Source of the DNA: Hydrogenovibrio sp965140365
Lineage (GTDB): Bacteria; Pseudomonadota; Gammaproteobacteria; Thiomicrospirales; Thiomicrospiraceae
DNA length: 64,000 nucleotides
Reading direction: 5' to 3' (one strand)
Assembly: GCA_965140365.1 (NCBI GenBank)
Contig: OZ223196.1
Program-made: the position numbers and the translations under genes
The notes under the pieces: generated by a model
What the model saw: the letters and a program-made list of their open reading frames with translations, nothing else
Database searches by the model: none
Told to the model about the DNA's origin: nothing
Shown: piece after piece, positions 8,317-17,330 of the stretch
How the letters are laid out: the number at the start of each line of letters is the position of its first letter
Numbering within the stretch: the first letter of the stretch is position 1

Positions 8317-9024
8317 TTATTCAATCATTGCATAAGCGATATTTGGATCAAACGGGAAGCGCTGAATTCGTAACTGATTCAATGTCAGCGTTTCAAGTAA
8401 CGCCATCGTTTCACCCGGCCAGTTCGGGTTATTGATTTCGTCAAACACAATCACAGCTCCTTTCGGCATTCTCGGAACCATCTGCTCTAACATCACCTTC
8501 GTCGGCTCATACAAGTCAAAATCACACACCAATAAACTACACAAAAAATGTGGATTTTCTTCTAAAAAAGCCGGTACCGTCTCGGCCACATCCCCTTTCA
8601 CCAGTTTAATTTTCTCAAATTGATTTAAAAAACGATTTTCATCATAAACCTCGGTTAAGTCTTGAAGCTCTTGGAAAACATCATAGCCCGTATCAAACCC
8701 GCCCGTCACCCGTTGTTCATTTTCATGAGCCGTTTCCTGATCTTTGGCGTGTGTAGACGGGAAACCACCAAACGAATCAAAGCCGACCACCCAACGATCC
8801 AATGCATAAGGCTCCAGTGCAGACGAAAGTTTTGCCCAACCGAATAAACCGGCTCCGTGATGAACGCCTCCTTCCACAATCGAACCCTTGACAGGCATCT
8901 GTAATTTAAAAAGCTCATATCGAGCAATGAAACGCGATATATTTTGTCTTCGGGCATATTTTTCAAACTGATCCAGTTTGGCTTGAAGGCCACTGGTATT
9001 TTGATTCCAAATTTTTTCAATCAT
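8317..9024 (-). CDS. TylF/macrocin-O-methyltransferase-family protein
   Basis: A 235-residue protein resembling the TylF family (PF05711) of sugar O-methyltransferases. It carries the GSIVEGGVHHGAGLFGWAKLSS glycine-rich stretch, the FDSFGGFP motif typical of the family, KLVKGDVAETVP, and the acidic metal region SLLVCDFDLYEPT followed by VIVFDEINN. Members methylate sugar hydroxyls on antibiotics and surface glycans, and are frequent in nonulosonate and LPS clusters. The start overlaps the end of legI by 8 bp. An O-methylated legionaminic acid derivative is a reasonable inference. Confidence 0.82.
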   Translation of the reverse strand: MIEKIWNQNTSGLQAKLDQFEKYARRQNISRFIARYELFKLQMPVKGSIVEGGVHHGAGLFGWAKLSSALEPYALDRWVVGFDSFGGFPSTHAKDQETAHENEQRVTGGFDTGYDVFQELQDLTEVYDENRFLNQFEKIKLVKGDVAETVPAFLEENPHFLCSLLVCDFDLYEPTKVMLEQMVPRMPKGAVIVFDEINNPNWPGETMALLETLTLNQLRIQRFPFDPNIAYAMIE

Positions 9025-10066
9025 GTTTGTTTCCTAGAATTATAGACGCTTCGATTTCAGCATCTTTCATATAAGCTTTATCGGCCACGATGCCAATCAC
9101 CTGATCCCAAAAACGGGCTTCAATCCCCCGATCACTCCTTTTCAAGGTTAAATTACGTTCAGACAAGGTCTCACCCGGCTGAATAGCCGTCGCGGCCACA
9201 ATTCGTTTACGAGCAACAGACATATTGCACTTTTCTGACTCAGACGCGACTTTTTGACCGGATCCCATGGCCATTTCAACATGACGAATCGACGAAACCA
9301 TACTTGCCAATTCTGGCGGCTCCAAACTGGCTTTATGGTCCGGCCCGGGTAAAGAACGATCCAATGTAAAATGTTTTTCAATAATCGAAGCCCCCAATGC
9401 CACCGCCGCAATCGGCACTTCGATGCCGAGGGAATGATCGGACAAACCGATGGGCACATTCAGCGCCTCTTTCAGAGTTTTCATCGCGCGTAAATTAACA
9501 TCTTCATAAGGCGTCGGGTAAGCCGTATTGGCATGCAATACGGTTAAATTAGAGACATGCAGTCCGGCATTAAGCAAAGTGGCCACCGCCAGTTGCACTT
9601 CTTCCAAGTTTCCCATTCCGGTCGATAAAATGGTTGGCTGATTCAAATTCGCGATTTTCCGCAAATAAGGCACCGACAACAATTCCCCCGATGGGATTTT
9701 CCACCGCGTTACACCCAAAGCGCTTAAAAGATCAATACTGTCGGAATCAAACGCCGTGGACATAAATTCAATCCCGGTTTGATGGCAATGCTCGATCAGG
9801 GTTTGGTGATCGGAGTCCGATAACTCTAGCGATTTCAATAAATCGTACTGACTTTGTTCCTGACCGGTATTTTCCGTTTGATAATCGGCCTGTTTGGCGG
9901 ATTTAGACACTAGGGCTTCGGTTTTGAACGTTTGAAACTTCACCGCATCCGCACCCGCCGCAACCGCGGCATCGACCAAGGCTAACGCCGATTCTAAATG
10001 GCCGTTATGGTTCACCCCGGCTTCGGCGATAATGAAAGTACGGAAAGTACTGTTTGAGTTTGCCAT
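9017..10066 (-). CDS. legI: Nonulosonate synthase (N,N'-diacetyllegionaminate/sialate synthase type)
   Basis: Condenses phosphoenolpyruvate with a 6-carbon amino sugar to the nine-carbon acid. All NeuB hallmarks are intact: FIIAEAGVNHNGHLESA, DAVKFQTFKTEALV, ILSTGMGNLEEV, LSDHSLGIEVPIAAVALGASIIEKHFTLDR (both metal histidines) and PGPDHKASLEP. A C-terminal SAF domain follows, about residues 285-345. Length 349 is typical. It sits directly after the acetyltransferase gene without a gap. Legionaminate rather than sialate or pseudaminate is chosen from the LegB/LegC/LegG neighbours and is therefore partly inference. Confidence 0.9.
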   Translation of the reverse strand: MANSNSTFRTFIIAEAGVNHNGHLESALALVDAAVAAGADAVKFQTFKTEALVSKSAKQADYQTENTGQEQSQYDLLKSLELSDSDHQTLIEHCHQTGIEFMSTAFDSDSIDLLSALGVTRWKIPSGELLSVPYLRKIANLNQPTILSTGMGNLEEVQLAVATLLNAGLHVSNLTVLHANTAYPTPYEDVNLRAMKTLKEALNVPIGLSDHSLGIEVPIAAVALGASIIEKHFTLDRSLPGPDHKASLEPPELASMVSSIRHVEMAMGSGQKVASESEKCNMSVARKRIVAATAIQPGETLSERNLTLKRSDRGIEARFWDQVIGIVADKAYMKDAEIEASIILGNKHD

Positions 10067-10723
10067 TTAATCTCCTGCCCCCGTTTCAACGTACCGGACG
10101 GCTGGCTGCCCGAGATAAACACCCGGTTCGGTAATATCCTTAACCACCACAGCGCCTGCGCCAATAACGGTTTTTTCAGTAATCTGCGTTGATTGCACCA
10201 CCACCGAACCGCTGCCGACCAAACAATCATCGCCAACACTCACTCCGCCATTCAATAAGGCGCCCGTCGCAATATGACAATGATCTCCGATACGAGCATC
10301 GTGCTCGACCAACGCTTTTGAATTGATAATACTGTTCACGCCAATTTCCGCTCCGGGATTCACCAAGGCATGATGCATCACCACCGTACCCCCGCCGATT
10401 TTAGCCGATGCGGATACCTTCGCGAATGGCGAAATCACACTGGGGAAATGCCCGCCCAAATCAAGCACCTGTTGGTACAAACGACGCCGTACCGCTGAGG
10501 ACTTAAGCTGGCCGACGGTCACCAGACAAGTCGGCACTTTTTGAATCCAGTAAGGCAGATCGTCATCAAGCCCGATGACCGGATATCCCAACACACAGTC
10601 GGTTTGCGATTCGGGGGACTCAATAATGCCGACAATATCATAAGCATCCGTGGCTTCAATCACCTCGATCACCGACGCGCAATGACCGCCGCCCCCCAAT
10701 AACAACAAAGGCGTCCGATTCAT
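10067..10723 (-). CDS. Left-handed beta-helix sugar N-acetyltransferase (NeuD/PglD/LegH type)
   Basis: A 218-residue acyltransferase. The N-terminal NeuD/PglD domain starts LLLLGGGGHCASVIEVIE (PglD_N, Rossmann-like UDP-sugar binding). The C-terminal half is a hexapeptide-repeat helix (VSASAKIGGGTVVMHHALVNPGAEIG, VEHDARIGDHCHIATGALLNGGVSVG) carrying the His pairs used as base. It would N-acetylate the 4-amino group made by the aminotransferase just upstream, with acetyl-CoA as donor. The ATG at 10723 overlaps the aminotransferase stop (ATGA); the longer frame to 10798 lies inside that gene and is not credible. Confidence 0.87.
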   Translation of the reverse strand: MNRTPLLLLGGGGHCASVIEVIEATDAYDIVGIIESPESQTDCVLGYPVIGLDDDLPYWIQKVPTCLVTVGQLKSSAVRRRLYQQVLDLGGHFPSVISPFAKVSASAKIGGGTVVMHHALVNPGAEIGVNSIINSKALVEHDARIGDHCHIATGALLNGGVSVGDDCLVGSGSVVVQSTQITEKTVIGAGAVVVKDITEPGVYLGQPAVRYVETGAGD

Positions 10724-11931
10724 AACCCCGTGCCCTCTTTTGACGAACCTTGGCAAGGAATCCCGCTCGGCAAATTTACAACCCGATTCGCCAGCCACTC
10801 GGTATTCGCCAGCTCGGTTTGCAGGCAGGCCTGGTAGATTTCCAACTTATGCATCGGTGTCCAGAGTGGCCGGGTTTGGATCTTCTGCTCATTGGTAAAC
10901 GCCAGAAATGCCTCGCGATGAGCGGCATCGTCACACAAAACGGCATTCAACCAATAATTGGATTCCGCCGCATGGCCATTATTGGCATCATCAAAAAACG
11001 CCAGGCCTGGCGTTTTTTCAATAATCGTTCGATAACGTTCGGCCAAAGCGCGTTTTTGCTGGCGAAACGCCGGTAGCTTTTGCATTTGCGCTACGCCCAG
11101 CGCCGCGTTCAAATTCGGCATCCGCAGATTAAACGCCACTTCGTCATGCTCAAAATGCCAAGCGTGCGGCACCTTGGCGGTGGTGCTGAGGTGTTTAGCA
11201 TGCTCTGCCAATTCGGCATTGTCGGTCACCAACATGCCACCGCCGCCAGTGGTGAGAATTTTATTGCCATTAAAACTGAACACACCGACATCGCCAAACG
11301 TACCGGTATGGCGCCCTCGATACTCGGAACCGAGGCTTTCAGCGGCATCTTCCACCAGCTTAATGTGATGTTCTCGGCAAATATCCACCAGACGGTCGAT
11401 TTCGCACGGAAACCCTAAGGTGTGCATCGGCACACAGGCCGCAATGCGTCGGCCGGTTTCAGTATGCACGCATTGCCCGTTTTCAAAATGCGTTTGTTCG
11501 GCGAGAAAACTCGCCAAACTGTGCGGACACAAACCCATGGTTTTACGAGACACATCCAAAAGCACAGGCTCCGCGCCACACAACTTGATGGCATTCGGCG
11601 TGGCCACAAAAGTCAAAGACTGCGTCAACACCAAATCCCCCGGTTGCACACCGACCACTTTCAGCGCCAGAAACAAGCCCATGGTGCCATTCACCACCGC
11701 AACCGCATGCTTGGCGCCGGTAAAGTCGGCCATGGCTTCTTCAAAGCGGTTCACATACTGACCTACTGACGACACAAAGGTGCTGTCGATGCAGTCCGAT
11801 ACCATGTGTTTTTCGGTGTCGTCAAAACAAGGCGCGTGCAATGGAATCAAGCCGTCTTCAGCGCTCGGCACCGCATAGGTATCCCGGATAAAATCAATCA
11901 GTGTTTGCGTGTCGGCCAAGCGGTCAGACAT
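10720..11931 (-). CDS. legC: PLP-dependent sugar aminotransferase, DegT/DnrJ/EryC1 family (LegC type)
   Basis: A 403-residue aminotransferase making the 4-amino sugar from the 4-keto product of the dehydratase next door. Seen: an N-terminal extension, IPLHAPCFDDTEKHMVSDCIDS, GTMGLFLALKVVGV, the VEDAAESLGSEYRGRHTGTFGD segment and the PLP-lysine motif FSFNGNKILTTGGGGMLV (Lys224). The long N-terminus matches the legionaminate-type subgroup. The gene overlaps legB by 8 bp. It contains an internal 26-bp perfect palindrome at 10993-11018 that looks like an intrinsic terminator; see findings. Confidence 0.88.
   Translation of the reverse strand: MSDRLADTQTLIDFIRDTYAVPSAEDGLIPLHAPCFDDTEKHMVSDCIDSTFVSSVGQYVNRFEEAMADFTGAKHAVAVVNGTMGLFLALKVVGVQPGDLVLTQSLTFVATPNAIKLCGAEPVLLDVSRKTMGLCPHSLASFLAEQTHFENGQCVHTETGRRIAACVPMHTLGFPCEIDRLVDICREHHIKLVEDAAESLGSEYRGRHTGTFGDVGVFSFNGNKILTTGGGGMLVTDNAELAEHAKHLSTTAKVPHAWHFEHDEVAFNLRMPNLNAALGVAQMQKLPAFRQQKRALAERYRTIIEKTPGLAFFDDANNGHAAESNYWLNAVLCDDAAHREAFLAFTNEQKIQTRPLWTPMHKLEIYQACLQTELANTEWLANRVVNLPSGIPCQGSSKEGTGL
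10993..11018. repeat. 26-bp perfect palindrome inside legC, CCAGGCCTGG core
   Basis: Six A, CG, the decamer CCAGGCCTGG, CG, six T: a perfect inverted repeat with the same architecture as the intergenic terminators at 40463, 57106 and 62245, but lying in frame inside the aminotransferase gene, where it encodes KTPGLAFF. Either strand would give a GC stem followed by six U. Confidence 0.85.
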
Positions 11932-12925
11932 TGTAAATGCCCGCTTTGTATTGTTTGAGATTGTCCAGGTTGCGGAACCAACGAACGGTTTCTTCCAGGC
12001 CTGTTCGCAGGTCGTATTGCGGCTCGAAACCGGTCAACGATTGAATCAAGGTGTTGTCACACCATAGGCGAAAGACTTCCGAATCCTTAGGACGCAAGCG
12101 CGCTTCGTCGGTCACGAACACCACATCGGATTCCATGATGTCTTTAATCATCTCCAACGTATCCTGCACGGAAATTTCAAAGTTGGAACCAATATTAATG
12201 GTTTCACCAACCGCATTTTCAGACTGAGCAATCGCCATCATGCCTCGGCAAGTATCGGTCACGAAATTAAAATCGCGTGTCGGGCTGGTATCCCCGAGTT
12301 TGATTTCTTTCATGCCATTGGCGATTTGGGTGATGATGGTCGGAATCACGGCTCTGGCGGACTGTCTCGGCCCGTAAGTATTGAACGGTCTTGCAATGGA
12401 AACCGGCAATTCAAAGGCGTTGAAATACGACATCGCCATGGCGTCGGCGCCGATTTTACTGGCACTGTAAGGCGATTGCGGTTGCGCCGGGTGTTTTTCG
12501 TCAATCGGTACATACTGCGCGGTGCCATAGATTTCCGACGTGGAGGTATGCATCAATCGTTGAACGCCGTTATCCAGGCAGGCCTGGGCAATATTCAAAG
12601 TCCCGTTGATATTGGTTTCCACATACGAATTCGGCGCGACATAGGAATACGGAATCGCGATCAAAGCGGCCAGATGGAAGACCGTGTGACAATCCTGAGT
12701 GATTTTTCGGCACAGAAACGGATCCCGAACGTCCCCGGCCACCACTTCGATGTCGTCCAGATAAGGGGATTGATCCAGCCAGCCCCAGGAATTGAAGGAA
12801 TTGTATAACGCCAGGGCGCGGACTTTGGCGCCGGCTTTCACGAGTTGCTCCGTTAAGTGCGAACCGATAAAACCGTCCGCGCCCGTGACCAAAACCTGTT
12901 TTCCGTGCCAATATGCTTCCGTCAT
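11924..12925 (-). CDS. legB: NAD(P)-dependent UDP-sugar 4,6-dehydratase (LegB type, extended SDR)
   Basis: First step of the pathway: UDP-GlcNAc to the 4-keto-6-deoxy sugar. It is a 333-residue extended short-chain dehydrogenase with VLVTGADGFIGSHL (residues 11-24, GxxGxxG), GDVRDP, HLAALIAIPYSY, TSTSEIYG and the catalytic Tyr153-x3-Lys157 in SPYSASK. RPFNTYGPRQS and the C-terminal half carry the sugar-nucleotide site. The TSTSEIYG Ser/Thr-Glu arrangement matches dehydratases rather than simple epimerases. It is the promoter-proximal pathway gene, 37 bp after the MltC-like gene, and overlaps legC. Confidence 0.88.
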   Translation of the reverse strand: MTEAYWHGKQVLVTGADGFIGSHLTEQLVKAGAKVRALALYNSFNSWGWLDQSPYLDDIEVVAGDVRDPFLCRKITQDCHTVFHLAALIAIPYSYVAPNSYVETNINGTLNIAQACLDNGVQRLMHTSTSEIYGTAQYVPIDEKHPAQPQSPYSASKIGADAMAMSYFNAFELPVSIARPFNTYGPRQSARAVIPTIITQIANGMKEIKLGDTSPTRDFNFVTDTCRGMMAIAQSENAVGETINIGSNFEISVQDTLEMIKDIMESDVVFVTDEARLRPKDSEVFRLWCDNTLIQSLTGFEPQYDLRTGLEETVRWFRNLDNLKQYKAGIYNV

Positions 12926-12962
12926 TCCCTCTCTCGCTTTTATTGTGTTTGTCTTGAAACGG

Positions 12963-14210
12963 TCAGGTTTCCTGCAACAACTCCCGATATTTGGTTTCGG
13001 CTTTCATGACCTTATCCAAATAACGACGCGTTTCGTCCGAATGGTGATCGTAACGTAATTTACGATACACCTGATTCGGCTTCATATGGTTCAAACGTTT
13101 AATTGCTGCTCCCGGCGTTTTGCCAAACAACCCCAAGACCGTTTTGATGCCACCATTATAAGAAGAAATGGTCACCATTTGCTTGATTTTATCATCCAGA
13201 ATATCCGACAGATAATCATGCTTCAACAAGCCAAGATAAGCTGTTCCCATGCGAATGTTCTTTTCGGAATCAAACAATTCGTCAAGACTGGGTTGACCGG
13301 GTTTGGCGTCAATATATTGGTAGACATCCTTTCCGGCCGCTTCCGCCTTGACCTGCATCAAACCAATGGCATTGGAGCGACTGACGGCTTTGGGGTTAAA
13401 GGCACTTTCGGTTTCCATCACCGCATAAACCAAAGACTCCGGCACGCCAAACTCGCTCGCGTAGGTTTTCACCCAGGCCTGGTAGTCTTTGGCCGGACCC
13501 GACAAACCACTTTCATGCAATGGAATATGCAGGGCAATAAAGTCGCCCTCTTCATCCGACAACTCTTCCACTTGGTGTTCCATCAGATAATCGGCGTAGT
13601 CGAAGGCCTGTTTCGGGTAACGGACCGGATTTTGATTTTGGTCCAACACTCGACGATAAAAATACGGGCGTTTGCGCAAATTCATTTTTTCACGGGACAG
13701 TAGTTCATGCCCAGCCGTCGGGCGATCCAGCAGCAGCACACGGCTAACGGCATTTTTAATATTTCGTGTAGAGGCGATGGCTTTCGGAAATTCAATCACC
13801 AACTCATCTTCATACACAACCAAAACCGGGCTGGCCGAACTGGCATCAGGTTTAACGGAAGCATTTTTTCCCACCGGTGAGGTGACGGACTTGGTCACGA
13901 TAGAAGAAGATGAAACGGGTGCTTTCAACTCAGGCAAAACGGCCTTTTTCGGCTTAGCCGGAGTCGTTTCGTTGGGAAAAGATTCTGTATAGGCTTTCTT
14001 AGCCAAACGATTATCGTCATCTTTTTTGGGAGAGGAAATCATATGACGAATGCCAGACTCCGCGACCACTTGGCTTTTTGGCGGCTCCGTAAGCACCGAT
14101 TGCGACAAAACCCAATGTTGAAAAGCGGTCATTACACCACTACTCACCACCCCGAGCATCATGACGGCAAACATCAAATGAAAAAAAATTTTAGGCAATG
14201 ACACGTGCAC
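12963..14210 (-). CDS. MltC-like membrane-anchored lytic transglycosylase
   Basis: A 415-residue protein with an N-terminal signal anchor (about residues 8-30) and a C-terminal SLT domain. The catalytic Glu is in ESLVYAVMETESAFNPKAVSRSNAIGLMQV and the second conserved block is MVTISSYNGGIKTVLGLFG, the GxxxxxxxYNGG form typical of MltC. The preceding region resembles the MltC N-domain (VIEFPKAIASTRNIKNAVSRVLLLDRP). There is no lipobox, unlike E. coli MltC. It cleaves peptidoglycan glycan strands. Standing directly downstream of flgIJKL, it could supply the muramidase activity missing from the short FlgJ; that is inference. Confidence 0.82.
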   Translation of the reverse strand: MHVSLPKIFFHLMFAVMMLGVVSSGVMTAFQHWVLSQSVLTEPPKSQVVAESGIRHMISSPKKDDDNRLAKKAYTESFPNETTPAKPKKAVLPELKAPVSSSSIVTKSVTSPVGKNASVKPDASSASPVLVVYEDELVIEFPKAIASTRNIKNAVSRVLLLDRPTAGHELLSREKMNLRKRPYFYRRVLDQNQNPVRYPKQAFDYADYLMEHQVEELSDEEGDFIALHIPLHESGLSGPAKDYQAWVKTYASEFGVPESLVYAVMETESAFNPKAVSRSNAIGLMQVKAEAAGKDVYQYIDAKPGQPSLDELFDSEKNIRMGTAYLGLLKHDYLSDILDDKIKQMVTISSYNGGIKTVLGLFGKTPGAAIKRLNHMKPNQVYRKLRYDHHSDETRRYLDKVMKAETKYRELLQET

Positions 14211-14290
14211 CCTCTGTCAAAAATCCGTAAAAAAAGTTGTATTCGACAGGACGTAGCAATTTAAACGCCAATTTTGTTGCTGAGCCGACA

Positions 14291-14320
14291 AAATAAAAAG
14301 CCTCTTGAAAAAGAGGCTTT
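14291..14320 (-). terminator. Intrinsic terminator after flgL
   Basis: The inverted repeat AAAGCCTCTT / AAGAGGCTTT with a 4-nt loop, followed on the minus strand by T-rich sequence. It lies about 25 bp behind the flgL stop and closes the flgIJKL unit. Confidence 0.85.
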
Positions 14321-14343
14321 AAAATATCCAGTCTGGACGAGAA

Positions 14344-15366
14344 TTATCCTAAATAATCAAACAACGTCATGCCTTGAACTCGGGAGAAAACCTGTTGAGC
14401 CATTTGCAGAGCGTTCTGTTTCATGGTGAATTCCGAGATTCCTTCCACCACATCCTGATCCTGCAAATCTGAACGACGCTGATTCAACGCAATGCCAAAC
14501 TCTTGGCCGGACTCATCTTGGTTTTGAATACGGTTTTGGCGGCTACCCACTTCGGCCAAAGCATCCGACATAGCATCCAGCCCAGCTAATAAATCGGTAC
14601 CGATCTCCGCCGGTGGCTGATTGCCCTGGTCCAGTTCATCTTTTAATTGAACCATGACATTCAACAGATTACGATCCACCCCCGGCGGTAACGAACTGGC
14701 CCCCGGCACATCAAAAACCTTGGAGCCGTTATCCGTCACACGTACTCGGCTTGGATCGCCGTCATCATCTGGGCTTAGTTGATTGTTATCGTCAAATGCA
14801 ATCTGCACAAAACGCGATCCATAATTCGCTTGAACATCATAATCCGCTCCCGCATTCGGGCTACCGATGTAAGCATAGTATTCATTCCCCGGCTGCAATC
14901 CGCCGGAGTTTGCGGGATCTTTAACAAAAGCGGCATTCGCTGTTACATTGTTCCCCGCAAACAGTAACTCTTCTTCCGAGTTACTGCTGTTCATAACGTT
15001 CGCCATTCCTTTAATTAATTGACCGATTTCCAAACCCGCCGCTTGGCGCTGCTCAGGTGTATAAGTTTCATTCATCATTTGAATGGTCAACTCACGGGCA
15101 CGCTGCGTTACATTAACAGCCGAGTCAATTTGAGTTTCCTCATAAGACAACATGGTTTTGGCAAAATCACCATTCTTCTTAAACTGCGCTAGGTCATTCA
15201 TACTTTGATTCAGCGCATGGATCTGACCAATGGCTAAAGGGTCGTCACTGGGCTTGTTAACTCTTTGACCGGAACTGAGTTTTTCCTGGATTGCCAATAC
15301 CGAATTTTGGTGTTTTTCAATCGAAGCGAACGATTGCATATGAAATAAGTTGGTTGAAATTCTCAT
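14344..15366 (-). CDS. flgL: Flagellar hook-filament junction protein FlgL (HAP3)
   Basis: A 340-residue flagellin-like junction protein. The N-terminus MRISTNLFHMQSFASI, KLSSGQRVNKPSDDPLAIGQIHALN and a C-terminal helix (ISEFTMKQNALQMAQQVFSRVQGMTLFDYLG) match FlgL. It forms the ring between FlgK and the filament. The ATG at 15366 is preceded by AAGGAG; the longer frame starts with a TTG that is part of that ribosome-binding site. It is the last gene of the flgIJKL unit, directly after flgK. Confidence 0.95.
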   Translation of the reverse strand: MRISTNLFHMQSFASIEKHQNSVLAIQEKLSSGQRVNKPSDDPLAIGQIHALNQSMNDLAQFKKNGDFAKTMLSYEETQIDSAVNVTQRARELTIQMMNETYTPEQRQAAGLEIGQLIKGMANVMNSSNSEEELLFAGNNVTANAAFVKDPANSGGLQPGNEYYAYIGSPNAGADYDVQANYGSRFVQIAFDDNNQLSPDDDGDPSRVRVTDNGSKVFDVPGASSLPPGVDRNLLNVMVQLKDELDQGNQPPAEIGTDLLAGLDAMSDALAEVGSRQNRIQNQDESGQEFGIALNQRRSDLQDQDVVEGISEFTMKQNALQMAQQVFSRVQGMTLFDYLG

Positions 15367-15384
15367 TTTTTTCTCCTTCAACCC

Positions 15385-17289
15385 TTAACCGATAGCATTG
15401 ATTAATGTCTGAAATGTCGATTGTGCCGTCTGCAAAATCTGTGCTGAAGCTTGGTAGGCTTGCTGGAATCGCAACAAATTCGCGGCCTCTTCATCAAGGT
15501 TAACACCGGACAAAGATTCCCGTCTCGCCACCATTTCGCCATAAACATTGTTCTGAGCAACTTGCTGAATTTCGGTATTACTGACATAGGCACCGACATT
15601 CGTCGCCATTGTCGAATAGCCACCCAACAAGGTCTCAGAGGCCTCACCTGTCAAATCGGAGTACAACAGATTCTTATTTTGCAGACTGGCCATATTCGCC
15701 ATATTGACGTTATCCCCAGCCGCCCCCGGTTCAGGCGGACTGGTTGGCGATACCGGATTGCCAGTCCCTGTTTCAACCGGCGACTGGCCTCGCGTCGCAA
15801 CGCCTTCCGAACTACTTATTTCCGTTTTAAAGTTCTCCAGCATATCTTGATGCGGCTTCACCAAAAACTTTTCGCCCGGCTGTACGGCGTTAATGCCACG
15901 AACATCAAAACGCAAACCTTCGATATTTTCAATACCATTGTCCGGTGCACCTAAAGTGATTTCAACCGGTGCACCGGTTGAATCTTCTACCGCATTTCCG
16001 GTTTTATGGTCAAACACTTCAAAATTACCGGCCGTGTTAACCCGTAATTCATATTCTCGTGCTTCAAAATTACCGATTTCCGTCAGAGCCTGATCCAAAA
16101 AACCTTGCTTCGTACCATAACCTACCGGCTGAGCATCTGCGGCAGGCGGAACGGCGGTCGAGGAATATGGGGGGTTCGAACCTTGTACCGGTGCGTTCGG
16201 ATCATAAACCGGAGTAAAGTTCACCAAGATATTGGTTCCGTCTTCCGCGCCACCACCGGCAATCTCTTTATTCTTACTACTTGCCGTTGCATTCGTGTCC
16301 AACGGTTGATAGAAAGATTGGCCGGGTTCACCGTTTTGATCCCAGCCCTGATAATGTTGCCAGTTAACGGACGCCGTCAAACCATTAATCACCACGCCAA
16401 GCTCGTCTTTGGACTTGTCCAGCATATTATCCCGGAAATCCAGAACCGCCCCCATTTCGCCGCCGTTGATATGATCGGAAATCACCCGCTTTTCGCCATT
16501 CACGTTCATGTAAATTTCATAACGGTTATCATGCGTAAACTCAGATAAGCCAGAGGACAACTTCGTAACGGTATTATCACCAATTAAAGAATAACGCCCA
16601 TCCCCCGTCGCTACATTCACTTTACCATCGGGCTGTGGGGATGTTTTGATGTCCATGTATTGACTGAGTTGTTTGATTTCCTCATCCCGCTGATCCATTA
16701 AATCATTCGGTTGTTGGCCGTTAACATGCGACAGGTTAGCGATTTGTTGATTCAATTGATTAATGCTTTCGAGGCGTTGGTTCACCTCATCCACCGTATT
16801 AGAAAGCTGTTTATTGACCTGATCACTGGTTTCATTTAAGACGCTGTTCATATTACCCAAAAGGTTTTCGAGGCTTTTGGATTGATCCACCGTTAATTTG
16901 CGGGCCGTAGACGATGTCGGGTTATCCGCCAACTCCTGAAACGAATCAAAGATACGTCTCATAAAATCCTGAACCCCTTCGTCATTACTCGCAACCACCC
17001 CTTCAACTTGCTGAGCTAAAGACAATTGCTCATCATAACGACTTTTTAGGCTGTAACTGTTTACAAGCTGGGTTTGAATGTAACTGGCATAAATACGCTC
17101 GACACTTTCGACTCGAGAACCCCCACCATTATAGGAAGTGGTCAAAGCATGAGTGGCATTACTGGCAAATTCTGCACGTTGCCGGTTGTAACCTTCTGTA
17201 GCCACATTCGCGACATTGTTACTGGTCACGTCGATGGCATTTTTGAAGGCATTGGCCGCGCTGGAACCGATGGATAATAGGTCAGCCAT
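15385..17289 (-). CDS. flgK: Flagellar hook-associated protein FlgK (HAP1)
   Basis: A 634-residue first hook-filament junction protein. Conserved rod/hook N-terminus (LLSIGSSAANAFKNAIDVTSNNVANVATEGYNRQRAEF, here read in pieces) and C-terminus (GVNLDEEAANLLRFQQAYQASAQILQTAQSTFQTLINAIG) form the D0/D1 coiled coil. The variable central part makes up the exposed domain. It is somewhat longer than the E. coli protein (about 547), with the extra length in the middle. Exported through the flagellar type III system; the chaperone FlgN is encoded at 28995. Confidence 0.96.
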   Translation of the reverse strand: MADLLSIGSSAANAFKNAIDVTSNNVANVATEGYNRQRAEFASNATHALTTSYNGGGSRVESVERIYASYIQTQLVNSYSLKSRYDEQLSLAQQVEGVVASNDEGVQDFMRRIFDSFQELADNPTSSTARKLTVDQSKSLENLLGNMNSVLNETSDQVNKQLSNTVDEVNQRLESINQLNQQIANLSHVNGQQPNDLMDQRDEEIKQLSQYMDIKTSPQPDGKVNVATGDGRYSLIGDNTVTKLSSGLSEFTHDNRYEIYMNVNGEKRVISDHINGGEMGAVLDFRDNMLDKSKDELGVVINGLTASVNWQHYQGWDQNGEPGQSFYQPLDTNATASSKNKEIAGGGAEDGTNILVNFTPVYDPNAPVQGSNPPYSSTAVPPAADAQPVGYGTKQGFLDQALTEIGNFEAREYELRVNTAGNFEVFDHKTGNAVEDSTGAPVEITLGAPDNGIENIEGLRFDVRGINAVQPGEKFLVKPHQDMLENFKTEISSSEGVATRGQSPVETGTGNPVSPTSPPEPGAAGDNVNMANMASLQNKNLLYSDLTGEASETLLGGYSTMATNVGAYVSNTEIQQVAQNNVYGEMVARRESLSGVNLDEEAANLLRFQQAYQASAQILQTAQSTFQTLINAIG

Positions 17290-17330
17290 TGTGTTTTCCT
17301 CTTTCTGGTCTCATTTATCTGGTCAACCGT

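Noticed and set aside
13086..13703. 205-residue plus-strand open frame
   Set aside because: Shadow of the MltC-like gene; no start context and no recognisable sequence.
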